From: JANJUB01 sp964586225
GTDB lineage: Bacteria > Armatimonadota > Fimbriimonadia > Fimbriimonadales > Fimbriimonadaceae
Reading direction: 5' to 3'
Assembly (NCBI GenBank): GCA_964586225.1
Contig: CAZPHD010000003.1
Span: 99,463 to 163,462 of the forward strand
DNA length: 64,000 bases
A program made the translations under genes and the position numbers. The notes beneath the pieces were generated by a model. The model had not been told where the DNA came from, made no database searches, and saw only the letters and a program-made list of their open reading frames with translations. This document shows, piece by piece, positions 52,146 to 60,939 of the stretch (its first letter is position 1; each line of letters begins with the position of its first letter).

Positions 52146-52898
52146 ATGTATCCCAAGCTCCTCGAGATCGGCCCTTTCACCGTGCACAGCTACGGGTTCA
52201 TGCTGTTTGTCGGATTCCTGGTCGCCATCTGGTTTGCCCGCAAGCGGGCGCCGCGATTCGACCTCAAGCCCGACGACATCTACGATCTCGCCTTTTGGGC
52301 GATTCTCCTCGGCGTGATCGGAGCCAGGGCTCTCTTCATCCTCCAAGAGTGGAAGAGCTACGCCGCCCAACCATCAAAGATTCTCTCGGAGTTCAGCGGC
52401 CTGACGAGCTTCGGTGGACTGCTCGGAGGCTTTGCGGGTGTGGTCATCTACGCCAAGCGGGCCAAGAAGTCGCTCGTCGCGCTCCTCGATACCGTCGCCC
52501 CGTCATTCCTGCTCGCTCACGCCATCGGGCGCGTCGGATGCTTGCTGACGGGTTGCTGCTACGGCCATCCGTGCGATTTGCCATGGGGTGTGTCGATCGT
52601 CGGCCTAAGCGGTCGCTACCATCCGGCCCAAATCTACGACAGCTTGATGAACGTGGCCGCGTTCGCGCTGCTGATTCGGCTTGAGCGCCGCGGCTTTGCG
52701 CTGGGCCAAACGTTTGGGGCGATGCTCTTTCTCCACGGCATCACGCGGGTGATCTACGAGTTGTGGCGCGCGGGCACGTCAAGCACAACCATGGCAGGTT
52801 TGCCCATCACCGAGGCTCAAGTCGCCGCCGGGCTGATGTCGCTGTTGGGTGCCGTGCTTTATGTCCGGGCAGGCCGGAGGGTCAATGACCCGAGCTGA
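52146..52898 (+). CDS. lgt: Prolipoprotein diacylglyceryl transferase
   Basis: A 250-residue membrane enzyme that attaches diacylglycerol to the lipobox cysteine of prolipoproteins. It has seven predicted helices, the N-terminal HSYGFMLF with its catalytic-region His, and HAIGRVGCLLTGCCYG, the variant Lgt signature common outside Proteobacteria. This matches the many lipoproteins encoded in the window. Its 3' end overlaps the heptose kinase gene by 14 nt. Confidence 0.92.
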   Translation: MYPKLLEIGPFTVHSYGFMLFVGFLVAIWFARKRAPRFDLKPDDIYDLAFWAILLGVIGARALFILQEWKSYAAQPSKILSEFSGLTSFGGLLGGFAGVVIYAKRAKKSLVALLDTVAPSFLLAHAIGRVGCLLTGCCYGHPCDLPWGVSIVGLSGRYHPAQIYDSLMNVAAFALLIRLERRGFALGQTFGAMLFLHGITRVIYELWRAGTSSTTMAGLPITEAQVAAGLMSLLGAVLYVRAGRRVNDPS

Positions 52899-53850
52899 AC
52901 TCTTGGACTCGATGGCGCAGTCCCGCATCCTGGTCGTAGGGGACGTGATGCTCGACGATTACATCTTCGGCCGAGCGACGAGAGTCTCTCCTGAAGCTCC
53001 CGTGCTCGTTTTGAAGCAAGAACGCATTGCGGCTGTCCCAGGTGGAGCCGCCAACGTCGCAAGGAACATCGCCGCCTTTGGTGCCAAGGCTCACTTGATC
53101 GGCGTGGTTGGCGACGATGATGCGGCCGCTCGCCTGCGCGAGGGCCTCGACTACGAAGGGCTCACCCACAGCCTCGTCACCGACGCCGAGCGCGTTACAA
53201 CGCGCAAGACCCGTGTGATCGCCGATGGTCGACAACAGATGGTCCGGATTGACCTCGAAGATGACGCTCCCCTGAAGATGAAGGCCCGCACGTCGCTGGT
53301 CGAGCATGTGCTTGCGCAGATTGAAACCTGCGACGCGCTGTTGCTGAGCGACTACACCAAAGGCTGCCTTTCGACGGAGGTCGTCAGCGAGATCATGGGT
53401 GCAGCCAAGTCGGCTTGGAAGCCGGTGATCGTCAACGCGAAGCCATCCAGCGTCGCGAGCTACCGAAGTGCAACCCTGATCAGCCTCAATCGGGCCGAGG
53501 CTTCGGCGGCAACGGGAGTTGACGTCACCGCCCAGAACGCGGCACAGGCGGCAGCCCAGTTGCGTGATCAGCACCGGGCGGACGTTCTGGTGATCACGCT
53601 CGGCGAAGCCGGCATGGAAGTCGCCGGACCGGAGGCGTTTCGGGTGGCGGCTCCCCGAGTCGAAGTTGCCGATCCCGCGGGAGCAGGTGACACGGTTATC
53701 GCGGGGCTAGCGCTGGGGTTCGCGGCGGTGGGCTTTTCTCGCGGGGTCTTCGAACTTGCGGCGGATGCGGCAGCCCAGGTGGTTCAGCACGTCGGTGTCG
53801 TCGCGCCCAGCGCAGATGATCTGAATCGACTCCGAGATCAGGTATCCTAG
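52885..53850 (+). CDS. rfaE1: D-glycero-beta-D-manno-heptose-7-phosphate kinase (RfaE1/HldA type)
   Basis: A 321-residue PfkB-family kinase. Motifs are VVGDVMLDDYIFGRATRVSPEAP, PGGAANVARNIAAFGA and the phosphate loop DPAGAGDTVIAG with its catalytic Asp. These match the kinase half of HldE. It phosphorylates heptose-7-phosphate at C1 in ADP-heptose synthesis. The start at ATG 52885 has GGAGG with good spacing. The cytidylyl/adenylyl half is encoded separately about 800 bp downstream, so the bifunctional HldE is split here. Confidence 0.9.
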   Translation: MTRAELLDSMAQSRILVVGDVMLDDYIFGRATRVSPEAPVLVLKQERIAAVPGGAANVARNIAAFGAKAHLIGVVGDDDAAARLREGLDYEGLTHSLVTDAERVTTRKTRVIADGRQQMVRIDLEDDAPLKMKARTSLVEHVLAQIETCDALLLSDYTKGCLSTEVVSEIMGAAKSAWKPVIVNAKPSSVASYRSATLISLNRAEASAATGVDVTAQNAAQAAAQLRDQHRADVLVITLGEAGMEVAGPEAFRVAAPRVEVADPAGAGDTVIAGLALGFAAVGFSRGVFELAADAAAQVVQHVGVVAPSADDLNRLRDQVS

Positions 53851-53869
53851 GCGGAACCGAGGAACCTGA

Positions 53870-54106
53870 ATGAGAGTTCGAAACAAAGAATTACGACAGC
53901 GGTGGCACCGCAAAGAGCAGCGCATCAAAGAGCTGATTGCCGAAGCAAAGAAGTCCAAGGGCGATTCTCCCAAGGTAAAGGCAACGGCGGAGAAGGCCGA
54001 AAAGAAGGTTGCCGCTCCGAAGAAGGCCGCCGCCCCCAAGGCCGAAGCCGCAGCGGATAAGCCAAAGCGCGCGCCCAAGAAGAAAGCCGAAGACGCGGCG
54101 GAGTAA
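53870..54106 (+). CDS. Small basic Lys/Ala-rich protein
   Basis: A 78-residue protein: MRVRNKELRQRWHRKEQRIK forms a strongly basic helix, and the rest is rich in Lys, Ala and Pro (EKAEKKVAAPKKAAAPK) like histone H1 or bacterial Hc1/AlgP tails. It may bind nucleic acid; the N-terminal helix also recalls the small DUF6800-type proteins. GAGG lies before the ATG and a strong terminator follows, so it ends the lgt-rfaE1 transcript. Confidence 0.75.
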   Translation: MRVRNKELRQRWHRKEQRIKELIAEAKKSKGDSPKVKATAEKAEKKVAAPKKAAAPKAEAAADKPKRAPKKKAEDAAE

Positions 54107-54126
54107 ATCCGTCTCTGAGTTCGCTC

Positions 54127-54165
54127 AAAGAGAATCAGGCAATAGGTCTGATTCTCTTTTGTTGT
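54127..54165 (+). terminator. Rho-independent terminator
   Basis: A perfect 12-bp stem AAAGAGAATCAG (54127-54138) / CTGATTCTCTTT (54148-54159) with a 9-nt loop, followed by T-rich TTTGTTGT. It ends the lgt-rfaE1-small basic gene transcript. Because the stem starts with AAAGAGAA, it may work weakly in reverse too. Confidence 0.9.
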
Positions 54166-54196
54166 GCCTCAGGACCCTGCCATACTGCGAGTAGAT

Positions 54197-54643
54197 ATGA
54201 GTCGAGTGCTTGTCATTGATGATGAAGAGAGCGTAGCCGCCGCCGTCGGTCGGAGGTTGCAGCGCGAAGGCTATGTAGTCACGACCGCGGAGAACTCCGA
54301 GGCGGGAATCCAGCTCATCGCCGACGCTGAGGTTCCGTTTGATGTGATCGTGACCGATATGAGCATGGAGAATCCCGATTCGGGTCTTCAGGTGCTCCAG
54401 GCCGCATTCTCACGAGACCTCTTCGCGGAAGTCATCGTGATGACCGCCTATGGCAACGTTGCGAACGCCGTTGAGTGTATGCGGCGGGGTGCGTTCGACT
54501 ACATTGAGAAGAACGCTCCGGGCGTCGATGTTTACGACATGTTGGCGCTCAAGGTGAACACCGCGATGGACCGCCGCCGCCGCGACGTGCAAACAATCGC
54601 CATGTGGGAGCGCGCCGCGAAGTCGAAAGAGCGCATGCCCTAA
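54197..54643 (+). CDS. Stand-alone response regulator receiver protein
   Basis: The 148-residue CheY-like protein has Asp8-Asp9 (VIDDEE), phosphorylation site Asp54 (VIVTDMSM), Thr83 (VMTAYG) and Lys105 (IEKN). No output domain follows; about 35 C-terminal residues form a helix with a basic run (MDRRRRD). It probably signals by protein contacts. The start is ATG 54197, 30 bp after the terminator, with CATACT ten bases before. No histidine kinase is nearby. Confidence 0.9.
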   Translation: MSRVLVIDDEESVAAAVGRRLQREGYVVTTAENSEAGIQLIADAEVPFDVIVTDMSMENPDSGLQVLQAAFSRDLFAEVIVMTAYGNVANAVECMRRGAFDYIEKNAPGVDVYDMLALKVNTAMDRRRRDVQTIAMWERAAKSKERMP

Positions 54644-54653
54644 GAGGCTCCCC

Positions 54654-55097
54654 ATGACGGTACAGGAAGCCCAACTGATCCGCAAAGGTCAAAGGCTCGT
54701 CTTCACCAACGGAGTCTTCGACCTCTTGCACGCCGGCCATGTGCGCTATCTGGCCGAGGCGCGATCGCTGGGTGACCTGCTGATTGTCGGAGTTAATAGT
54801 GACGCTTCAGTGCGGCGACTCGGCAAGGGTCCCGAGCGGCCGCTCAATCCGGCTGAGGATCGCGTCGCCGTGCTTGAGGCGCTTCGCGCGGTTGACGGGG
54901 CGGTGGTGTTCGACGAAGACACGCCGATCGAGCTGATCCGCTTGCTCCAACCCGAAATCCACGTCAAAGGCGGTGATTACACGAAGGACCAGCTTCCCGA
55001 GACCGCGGTCGTTGAAGCCTACGGTGGACGCGTGGAGATCCTCCCCTTCCTCGACGGTCGCTCGACGACCGACCTCGTCCGGCGGTTACGGAGCTGA
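54654..55097 (+). CDS. rfaE2: D-glycero-beta-D-manno-heptose 1-phosphate adenylyltransferase (RfaE2/HldC type)
   Basis: A 147-residue nucleotidyltransferase with the HxGH site in FTNGVFDLLHAGHVRYL, GVNSDASVRRLGKGPERPLN, and VKGGDYTKDQLPE. These are typical of the second half of HldE, which adenylates heptose-1-phosphate to ADP-heptose. It pairs functionally with the kinase gene at 52.9 kb. It ends one base before the PIG-L gene and begins 10 nt after the response regulator stop. Confidence 0.92.
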   Translation: MTVQEAQLIRKGQRLVFTNGVFDLLHAGHVRYLAEARSLGDLLIVGVNSDASVRRLGKGPERPLNPAEDRVAVLEALRAVDGAVVFDEDTPIELIRLLQPEIHVKGGDYTKDQLPETAVVEAYGGRVEILPFLDGRSTTDLVRRLRS

Positions 55098-55817
55098 ATG
55101 GAACCGTTCGATGCGAGCGTCCAGCGCTGGCTGTTTGCAATGACCCACCCGGACGACGAGATCTCAATCGCGGCTTGGATCGCAGAGTTGACTTCTCAGG
55201 GACGCGAGGTTTGGCTCAGCTGGACGCACCACACCCCGGTCCGAGAAGCGGAAGCGCGCGCCGTGGCCGCACGACTTGGAGTGGCGCCTGACCGGCTCTT
55301 CTTTCACGGCGCGACGGACGGACGGGTTTGTGAAGAACTGAAGACACTAAGACCGAAGTTCGAAGCCATGATCTCAACCGTGCAGCCCGACCGGGTGGTG
55401 GCGGGCGCGTTCGAGCAAGGGCACCTGGACCATGATGCCACGAACTGGCTCGTCCACCAGGTATTCGACGGACCGATTTTCGAGGTGCCGTTCTACCACT
55501 CCTATCTCACGCGGATGCCGAGGATGAATCGGTTCGCCGAGCCCGCTGGCGAGTCCGTTTGGCAACTCGATCCCTCCGCCCAAGTCCTCAAGAAGGAGAT
55601 CGCGCGAAGCTATCCCAGCCAGAACATCTGGCGGAATCTCGTGTTTGCCGAGATCCGGGCGCGAATCACCGGAGAAGGTTCCCTCCTCTCGACCGAACGA
55701 ATGCGCCTTCAGCCCGCCACGGATTTCACCCGAGTGGCCCTACCCGAACCCATGGCATCGCGCGTGCACCAAAGCGCGCAGTGGCAGCGGTGGCTGGCCG
55801 CGCTTCAGGCCGCGTGA
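55098..55817 (+). CDS. PIG-L/LmbE-family deacetylase
   Basis: The 239-residue zinc enzyme has the zinc motif AMTHPDDE (His17, Asp20) and the downstream GHLDHDAT. PIG-L enzymes remove N-acetyl groups from sugars such as GlcNAc in glycolipid or thiol (bacillithiol/mycothiol) synthesis. Position next to heptose genes suggests an envelope glycan, but this is inference. It begins immediately after the rfaE2 stop; its 3' end overlaps a convergent gene by 13 nt. Confidence 0.88.
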   Translation: MEPFDASVQRWLFAMTHPDDEISIAAWIAELTSQGREVWLSWTHHTPVREAEARAVAARLGVAPDRLFFHGATDGRVCEELKTLRPKFEAMISTVQPDRVVAGAFEQGHLDHDATNWLVHQVFDGPIFEVPFYHSYLTRMPRMNRFAEPAGESVWQLDPSAQVLKKEIARSYPSQNIWRNLVFAEIRARITGEGSLLSTERMRLQPATDFTRVALPEPMASRVHQSAQWQRWLAALQAA

Positions 55818-57505
55818 CGTTGCATCGTCCCGGCTGTCCACTCGAGATCGACGAGCGTCATTGCCGGCACATCGATGACGACCGCCGTAAATTCGGTTCC
55901 AAACGCACGGATCGTTTGGACGTCAACTGGCTTCTTGCGCTCAACAACCTGATAACCCGTTCCCGGCAACATCAGCGTTAGCCCCGTCAGCTCATGTTCC
56001 GACCCAATCTGCATCCAACCCGATTCACCGAGCTGCTTCGTAGTGACGCGTAGGTGCCGGCGTCCTCGTTCAAATTTCGATACCTCGTCGGCCTTCAAGA
56101 AGGTCAGGCGTCGTTCCTTGCACTGCATGAGCACCCGTCGAAGTCCGGCCGAAACGGTGGGGTCGCTGATCGCATCGGGATGGAGTGAGAATCCAAGGCA
56201 GCCGTTCCGATCCGCAACTGCGTTGATGATTTCCACCGCCCGACCTTCCGAGCAACCGTGCCCAGGATTCCAAATGTGATACGGAATCTCAAGGACGAGG
56301 CGGTCTTTGCCATCGGGCCGAATGGGATGATAAGGGTGACAGGTCCCGAAGGCGAATCCCGCCGTGGCTGGTTGTCGACCGCCCTTGTTCAGCGAGACGC
56401 GGGCACCCGCGGCCTCACACGCGTCGTAAAACTGCATCCAGCCGCGCCACTGTCCGTTCTGAACCCTGACGGAGCCCATCGCGGGCCACGACGCCAAGCG
56501 CACTAAGTTTGTGAACTGAATCTTGAGCCGGTCCGCATGCCACCCGTTCGGCTCGTCTACCGTATAAAGCAGGCCGACTTCATGCTCCATGGCCCGGAGG
56601 GCGCGGTACACATCTGCCGCGTACCCTGGCATGGGTACGAGCCAAGTTGCAGGGCAACCGTACATGGACAACATCCGCTGCATGGCGACCACACGATCGA
56701 CTTCGTTGTCGCGAACATCAAGACTGAGAGTCGCCGCGCCCGGAGCGGCATTGGGCCAGAACCATGCAACCGGCGTGGCACGCCCAGAGCGCTCGATCGC
56801 CTCAAAAACCGACCGCAGCCACACCTCTCGGGCAAGGTCGACCCACGGAACGCCGAAGTAGCCCGTCTCATCTCCCGATCCCATGCGATCGGATTCGAAA
56901 CTCATCGCGATTCCATCCTCGGCCCGCAAGACCCCGTCGTCAAGATGGACACCGGCATCATCAGGTCCGATCCCATCACACTCGACACTTCGCCCAAGTG
57001 CCAGCAACTGATAGGTGAGACCCAGGTCAAATCCGATGTAGGTCGCTGTACCTTGGCCGTAGCGATTGCGGGTAACCACCGCGCGCCCGTCGCAATGGGC
57101 GACGACCTGGGCTCCTGAAGCGGCCACGGTTGATATTCCGAGCACCTTGATTTGCGGAGTGTTGTCGGGCCAAAGGCGGTCAGTAGCTTTCGGAGTTAGG
57201 TAACCCACCGAGCGGCGAACCGTGGAGTCGGGGAGAACGCCGAGCACTTCTTCGAGTTCGAGCGGAGTGCTGGCGACCACGAGGTGACCACCCTGGTCGA
57301 CCCAAGACCGTAGCCCCTCGCGCTGAGCTGGGGTGAGACTGCCGACGCCCGCGACGAGGCATACCTGGGTGCGCGATAACTCCGAGGGCATCCATTCTTG
57401 AAGCACTTCAACCCGTAGGCCAGCGTGTGCCAAGGCCTCGCGGTACCACGCTGCGCGTGGGTCTTGTGGCGCGAGCGCCAGTGCTATCCTTGCCCAACCC
57501 GTCAT
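55805..57505 (-). CDS. Large protein with glutamine-amidotransferase-like N part and polysaccharide-deacetylase-like middle, unassigned
   Basis: 566 residues, no signal peptide. Residues 1-170 look like the class I GAT-like / ThuA-like Rossmann unit (QVCLVAGVGSLTPAQREGLRSWVDQGGHLVVAS; RYGQGTATYIGFDLGL). A middle part (about 245-470) has a deacetylase-like order of strands: TLSLDVRDNEVDRV, CPATWLVPMPGY, MEHEVGLLY, FSLHPDAISDP. The classical zinc Asp-Asp and HxxxH pairs are not all evident. Strands follow at the end. AGGAG lies about ten bases before the ATG. The function is uncertain. Confidence 0.6.
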   Translation of the reverse strand: MTGWARIALALAPQDPRAAWYREALAHAGLRVEVLQEWMPSELSRTQVCLVAGVGSLTPAQREGLRSWVDQGGHLVVASTPLELEEVLGVLPDSTVRRSVGYLTPKATDRLWPDNTPQIKVLGISTVAASGAQVVAHCDGRAVVTRNRYGQGTATYIGFDLGLTYQLLALGRSVECDGIGPDDAGVHLDDGVLRAEDGIAMSFESDRMGSGDETGYFGVPWVDLAREVWLRSVFEAIERSGRATPVAWFWPNAAPGAATLSLDVRDNEVDRVVAMQRMLSMYGCPATWLVPMPGYAADVYRALRAMEHEVGLLYTVDEPNGWHADRLKIQFTNLVRLASWPAMGSVRVQNGQWRGWMQFYDACEAAGARVSLNKGGRQPATAGFAFGTCHPYHPIRPDGKDRLVLEIPYHIWNPGHGCSEGRAVEIINAVADRNGCLGFSLHPDAISDPTVSAGLRRVLMQCKERRLTFLKADEVSKFERGRRHLRVTTKQLGESGWMQIGSEHELTGLTLMLPGTGYQVVERKKPVDVQTIRAFGTEFTAVVIDVPAMTLVDLEWTAGTMQRHAA

Positions 57506-57550
57506 CCCATCACTCCTAGCTGCAATTGTCGGAGCGTTGGCAACGGGTTC

Positions 57551-59881
57551 TTAGGGAGCCGCACCCTTTTTGGCCAACAAGGCTACCGCGACCAGCATGA
57601 GCTCCTCCGATGGGATCTCGGCGAAAGCTTCGAGCTCAGGATAGCGCCGGTTCGGCGAAAGCTGGCGGAGCGCCGCTTCTTCATCGCCGCTACTATAGAT
57701 CGCAAGGGCATCACGCAGCCGCTTGTTCCCTTTCAACAAGGGCTTGGCCATCTGAATAATGGCGGTGTCTCGCGCCATACCTTCATTCAGAAGTAGCCGA
57801 TACACCTCACTCTCAACACCCAATAGCTTGGCAACCCCCAGCAAGCATCGACGACGCGTGGTGATGCTCACGCATCGTTGGGCCTCGCGTAAAATCAGCG
57901 GCAAGTCTTCGGTAGACCCGATCACACCGAGCGCGTAAGCCACTTCGCTCTCGGCCTCGTCTTGGTAGTAGTTAAGCGACTGTCGAACGTAGGGTAGCGC
58001 CGACTCCAGGGCCAACTCACTCACGGCTTCGGCGGCGGCGATTCGCACCGACGGAAATGGGTCGAAGAGCGCATCTGCGATCTGCTGATCGGCCTCGGTG
58101 GCACCGAGCACGCGAAGCGCTTGAACGGCTGCCCGTCTCAAGTCGGGATCACCCTTTTCCTCGGTCGCTTGTTTCAGCGCTTCAATGGCGGACGGATCAC
58201 CGATGCGACCTAGAGCTCTCGCGGAGGCACGTCGAAGCATCGACCGTGGACTCTGCAACATCCGGATCAAAGCGGGCACCGCGGCTCGCTCGCCAATCTG
58301 GCCGAGTGCTTCGACGGTCTCTTCCTCCGTCAAATCTGGGTGCTCGTCTAGCTGGTGGAGGAGGGCCTGCGTGGCCTCCGGCGTGCGAAGCTTGGCCAGC
58401 GCCTGCGCGGCTTGCCTTCGAACGCGAGGCGACGGATCATGAAGCGCCTTGACAACTTCATCACTGGCCAGCGTGTAGCGATGCGAAGCAACATCGGCGA
58501 TGGCCTGCTCACGCATTCCGACGTCGCGACTCTTGGTCAGGTCGCGCATCGCCCGCACTCCGCGAGGAGTTATCCGGCTGAGATCAAAGAGCGCCTTTCG
58601 AAACTCCTGAGCTCCTTCTTCGCGAATCGGCACCAGGAAGAACACCGACAAGAACCGAAGTCCCATCGTAACGAGGAACACGGCTTTGTAAGCGTTCGAC
58701 ATATCCATCCCGGCCGCAAACATGTACAGGGCTTGAGCTCCAAGGAGCGGCGCAACGAAGCCGCAAATGGATTGAACAGTGAGGGACACGCTCAGGTAGT
58801 TTGCGCGGTCCTCAGGCTTGGCCGTGGCCAGAAGAATATTGAACTGGCAGAGCGCGACTCCCGCCCAGGTCGCCCCGACAAGCACGTGCGTCGGCAACAG
58901 AATCCACGCGTTGAGAACGTCTTGGTTGGGCTGGCAGAACAGCCACATCGCCGGGGTCAGTGACAGCCCAAATCCGACGAGGAGCAACACGGGCTTGTTG
59001 CCATACTTGTCGGCGAGAAATCCCCAGAACTTTGCGGAGATGACATTGCCGAGCGCATGCATCACGCCCGCCCATTGGATGATCGTGTAGGGCAAGTCAA
59101 GACTCTTGATGGCGAAGGCCGCAAACAGGTTGCCCGCGAACGCCTGCCCCGTGATGAAGAGCGCCAGGAACAGCAAGACCTTTCGGAAATTGGGATCAAC
59201 GAAGGGGTTCTTGAGCGCGCGAATACCCTCACCCAGCGACTGCCTCTGCGGCTCAACTCGGGGCGCATCTTGCATCCTTCCGAAAAACAGGAAACTGACC
59301 ATCGCGCAGGCAAACGCGATCCCAAAGACCACTCCGAACCCGGTGTTCTGATCGCCGGCGGCTTTGAACGCGTCAAGAACGAACGCACCCAACAGACCCG
59401 CTGCCGCCCCAACTGCCGTGGCGATGGCATTTCGCCGCGAGAAGAAGAAGCCTCGCGATGTGGAGGGCACGAGCTCGGCCAGCCACTCGCTGTAGATCGG
59501 CTGTACGAGCAACACACTGGCCGCTGCGAGCGACGCACATCCGACGATCACGTAAAGCTTCAGAGGGTTGGGAAGCGGCAAGAACGGCAACACGACGAGC
59601 GGCAGATAGAGAAGGCGCCACAGCAAGCCGCCCGGCAGCACAAACCGCTTGTAACTGCGAAACCGACGACCCCAGATCGCGCCGGGAATCTGAAGCAACC
59701 CCAGCAGCGCGGGAACAGCCGAGACCAGCTGAACCCATGTGTCCGAGCCGCCGATCGACGTGATGTAACCGGCGATGAACGCACCCGTCACCAGCGACGC
59801 AAAGGCGGTCGCGAACGCTCCATCGAGGTTCGCCATTCGCAACGTCTGCAGGTTATCGAGGCGGTTCCCGACCGTTCGCAT
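57551..59881 (-). CDS. MFS transporter fused to C-terminal HEAT-like repeats
   Basis: A 776-residue protein. The N-terminal 420 residues form about 12 membrane helices with MFS loops (GFFFSRRNAIATAVGAAAGL; AKFWGFLADKYGNKP). Residues about 440-740 hold HEAT/PBS-type repeats (SPRVRRQAAQALAKL; LRRASARALGRIGD; PDLRRAAVQALRVL; FPSVRIAAAEAVSELA). MFS proteins normally end near 420-450 residues, so the cytoplasmic repeat arm is an extra. Substrate unknown. Length and repeat phase are intact. Confidence 0.85.
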   Translation of the reverse strand: MRTVGNRLDNLQTLRMANLDGAFATAFASLVTGAFIAGYITSIGGSDTWVQLVSAVPALLGLLQIPGAIWGRRFRSYKRFVLPGGLLWRLLYLPLVVLPFLPLPNPLKLYVIVGCASLAAASVLLVQPIYSEWLAELVPSTSRGFFFSRRNAIATAVGAAAGLLGAFVLDAFKAAGDQNTGFGVVFGIAFACAMVSFLFFGRMQDAPRVEPQRQSLGEGIRALKNPFVDPNFRKVLLFLALFITGQAFAGNLFAAFAIKSLDLPYTIIQWAGVMHALGNVISAKFWGFLADKYGNKPVLLLVGFGLSLTPAMWLFCQPNQDVLNAWILLPTHVLVGATWAGVALCQFNILLATAKPEDRANYLSVSLTVQSICGFVAPLLGAQALYMFAAGMDMSNAYKAVFLVTMGLRFLSVFFLVPIREEGAQEFRKALFDLSRITPRGVRAMRDLTKSRDVGMREQAIADVASHRYTLASDEVVKALHDPSPRVRRQAAQALAKLRTPEATQALLHQLDEHPDLTEEETVEALGQIGERAAVPALIRMLQSPRSMLRRASARALGRIGDPSAIEALKQATEEKGDPDLRRAAVQALRVLGATEADQQIADALFDPFPSVRIAAAEAVSELALESALPYVRQSLNYYQDEAESEVAYALGVIGSTEDLPLILREAQRCVSITTRRRCLLGVAKLLGVESEVYRLLLNEGMARDTAIIQMAKPLLKGNKRLRDALAIYSSGDEEAALRQLSPNRRYPELEAFAEIPSEELMLVAVALLAKKGAAP

Positions 59882-59902
59882 GGATGATGTTCATTTTGAC
59901 GA

Positions 59903-60202
59903 GTGAGCGAGGTCTCGGACCGAGCTAGGGCGAAGGTCACGCAGTTTCAACGAGGGCCATACGCGTGCAGTCTGATAGATGTGGAACGAACTCCTGCGAA
60001 GTGGCCGGCGGCGATCCCCGTCGTGCTGAGCCTACTCTACGGCGCAATGCCGCTTGACCTCATTCCAGACTTGATCCCGCTCCTTGGCTGGTCAGATGAC
60101 GCGGCGGTGGTGCTCACCGGAGCCGCCATCGCGGTGAAGATGCTTCTCCGCCGCCGTCAGGCCATGAAGGCCGCGATCAAGCCGGGCACATCGGGTCCGT
60201 AG
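59903..60202 (+). CDS. YkvA-like DUF1232 membrane protein
   Basis: The 99-residue protein has the DUF1232 pattern IPVVLSLLYGAMPLDLIPDLIPLLGWSDDAAVVLTGAAI, two membrane-associated helices separated by the P-D-liPd turn. Function unknown. The GTG at 59903 is the likely start; no good Shine-Dalgarno is seen. The 3' end overlaps the convergent Ro-like gene by 46 nt, so one of the two ends could be longer than in related genomes. Confidence 0.75.
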   Translation: MSEVSDRARAKVTQFQRGPYACSLIDVERTPAKWPAAIPVVLSLLYGAMPLDLIPDLIPLLGWSDDAAVVLTGAAIAVKMLLRRRQAMKAAIKPGTSGP

Positions 60203-60939
60203 CCGTCAATCAACAAGATGTTCGGGTCGGACTGCTCGCCGAACATCGCGCCATTTCGGGCCACGACCACCAGTTTGCCACGTCCCGCCACGAGCTCTGT
60301 CGGGGATTGACTGGGCGTCCACAGCAGGCTTTCGGTGTCGACAACAAGTGGAAATGGAGGTGCAATCGCCTCGAACCTGCTAACCGTTCGGAAACTTGGG
60401 CCGTCGTATTTCTCTCCATTCCCCGCTAACTCGTTCTGCGGCACGTCGCCCGCAACAACGCGTCCAAACAGAGCCTCGTATTCAGGCGTAGGAGGGACCG
60501 GATGCGACAACCGAAGCAAGTCGCGATGCGACCAGCCATCTTGCTCAGGCAGCGCAGCGATGAGCGTTTCAACTTCGGCAGCGGGGCGCGACGTGTACCA
60601 ATCCGCGATGCCGCGGCGCATCGCTCGCCCCCAGCCCCGCAAACCGCGGCACCCCTCGCAAAACGCAAAGAGCTGGCGCGACGTCTGCGCCACTTGCGGC
60701 AAGACGGCAAGGGCAACGCGCCGCGTGGAGGTGTCACCGATCGACGCCGCGAGGGCAAGGGCGTAGGCTTGGGCCATCGGGCGTCCCCCTTGCTGAATTC
60801 TCTGGACGGCTTCAGCCCCGTGCTCGCGGATACTTGCCGCCGACTGGGGCACGCGATCGGGCGCGTAGGCAGACTCTATCGCCGGGCACACCGTGCCTTC
60901 TGTTCCAAAGCGTAGGAAGCGATCGAGAGCGGTTAGCAT
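60157..60939 (-). CDS. Shortened Ro60-like (TROVE domain) RNA-binding protein
   Basis: 260 residues. The first 165 match the TROVE domain: LDRFLRFGTEG, AVQRIQQGGRPMAQAYALAL, GDTSTRRVAL, FCEGCRGLRGWGRAMRRG and QDGWSHRDLLRLSHP, the RNA-binding helical ring. Residues 219-260 (GKLVVVARNG..DPNILLIDGYG.DVPGLIAAF) match the end of the von Willebrand A domain. About 250 residues between them, half of TROVE and most of vWA including MIDAS, are missing; full Ro is about 520. Ro binds Y RNA and misfolded RNAs. ATG 60939 is preferred over starts further up. The deletion is intrinsic to the DNA here. Confidence 0.78.
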   Translation of the reverse strand: MLTALDRFLRFGTEGTVCPAIESAYAPDRVPQSAASIREHGAEAVQRIQQGGRPMAQAYALALAASIGDTSTRRVALAVLPQVAQTSRQLFAFCEGCRGLRGWGRAMRRGIADWYTSRPAAEVETLIAALPEQDGWSHRDLLRLSHPVPPTPEYEALFGRVVAGDVPQNELAGNGEKYDGPSFRTVSRFEAIAPPFPLVVDTESLLWTPSQSPTELVAGRGKLVVVARNGAMFGEQSDPNILLIDGYGPDVPGLIAAFMA

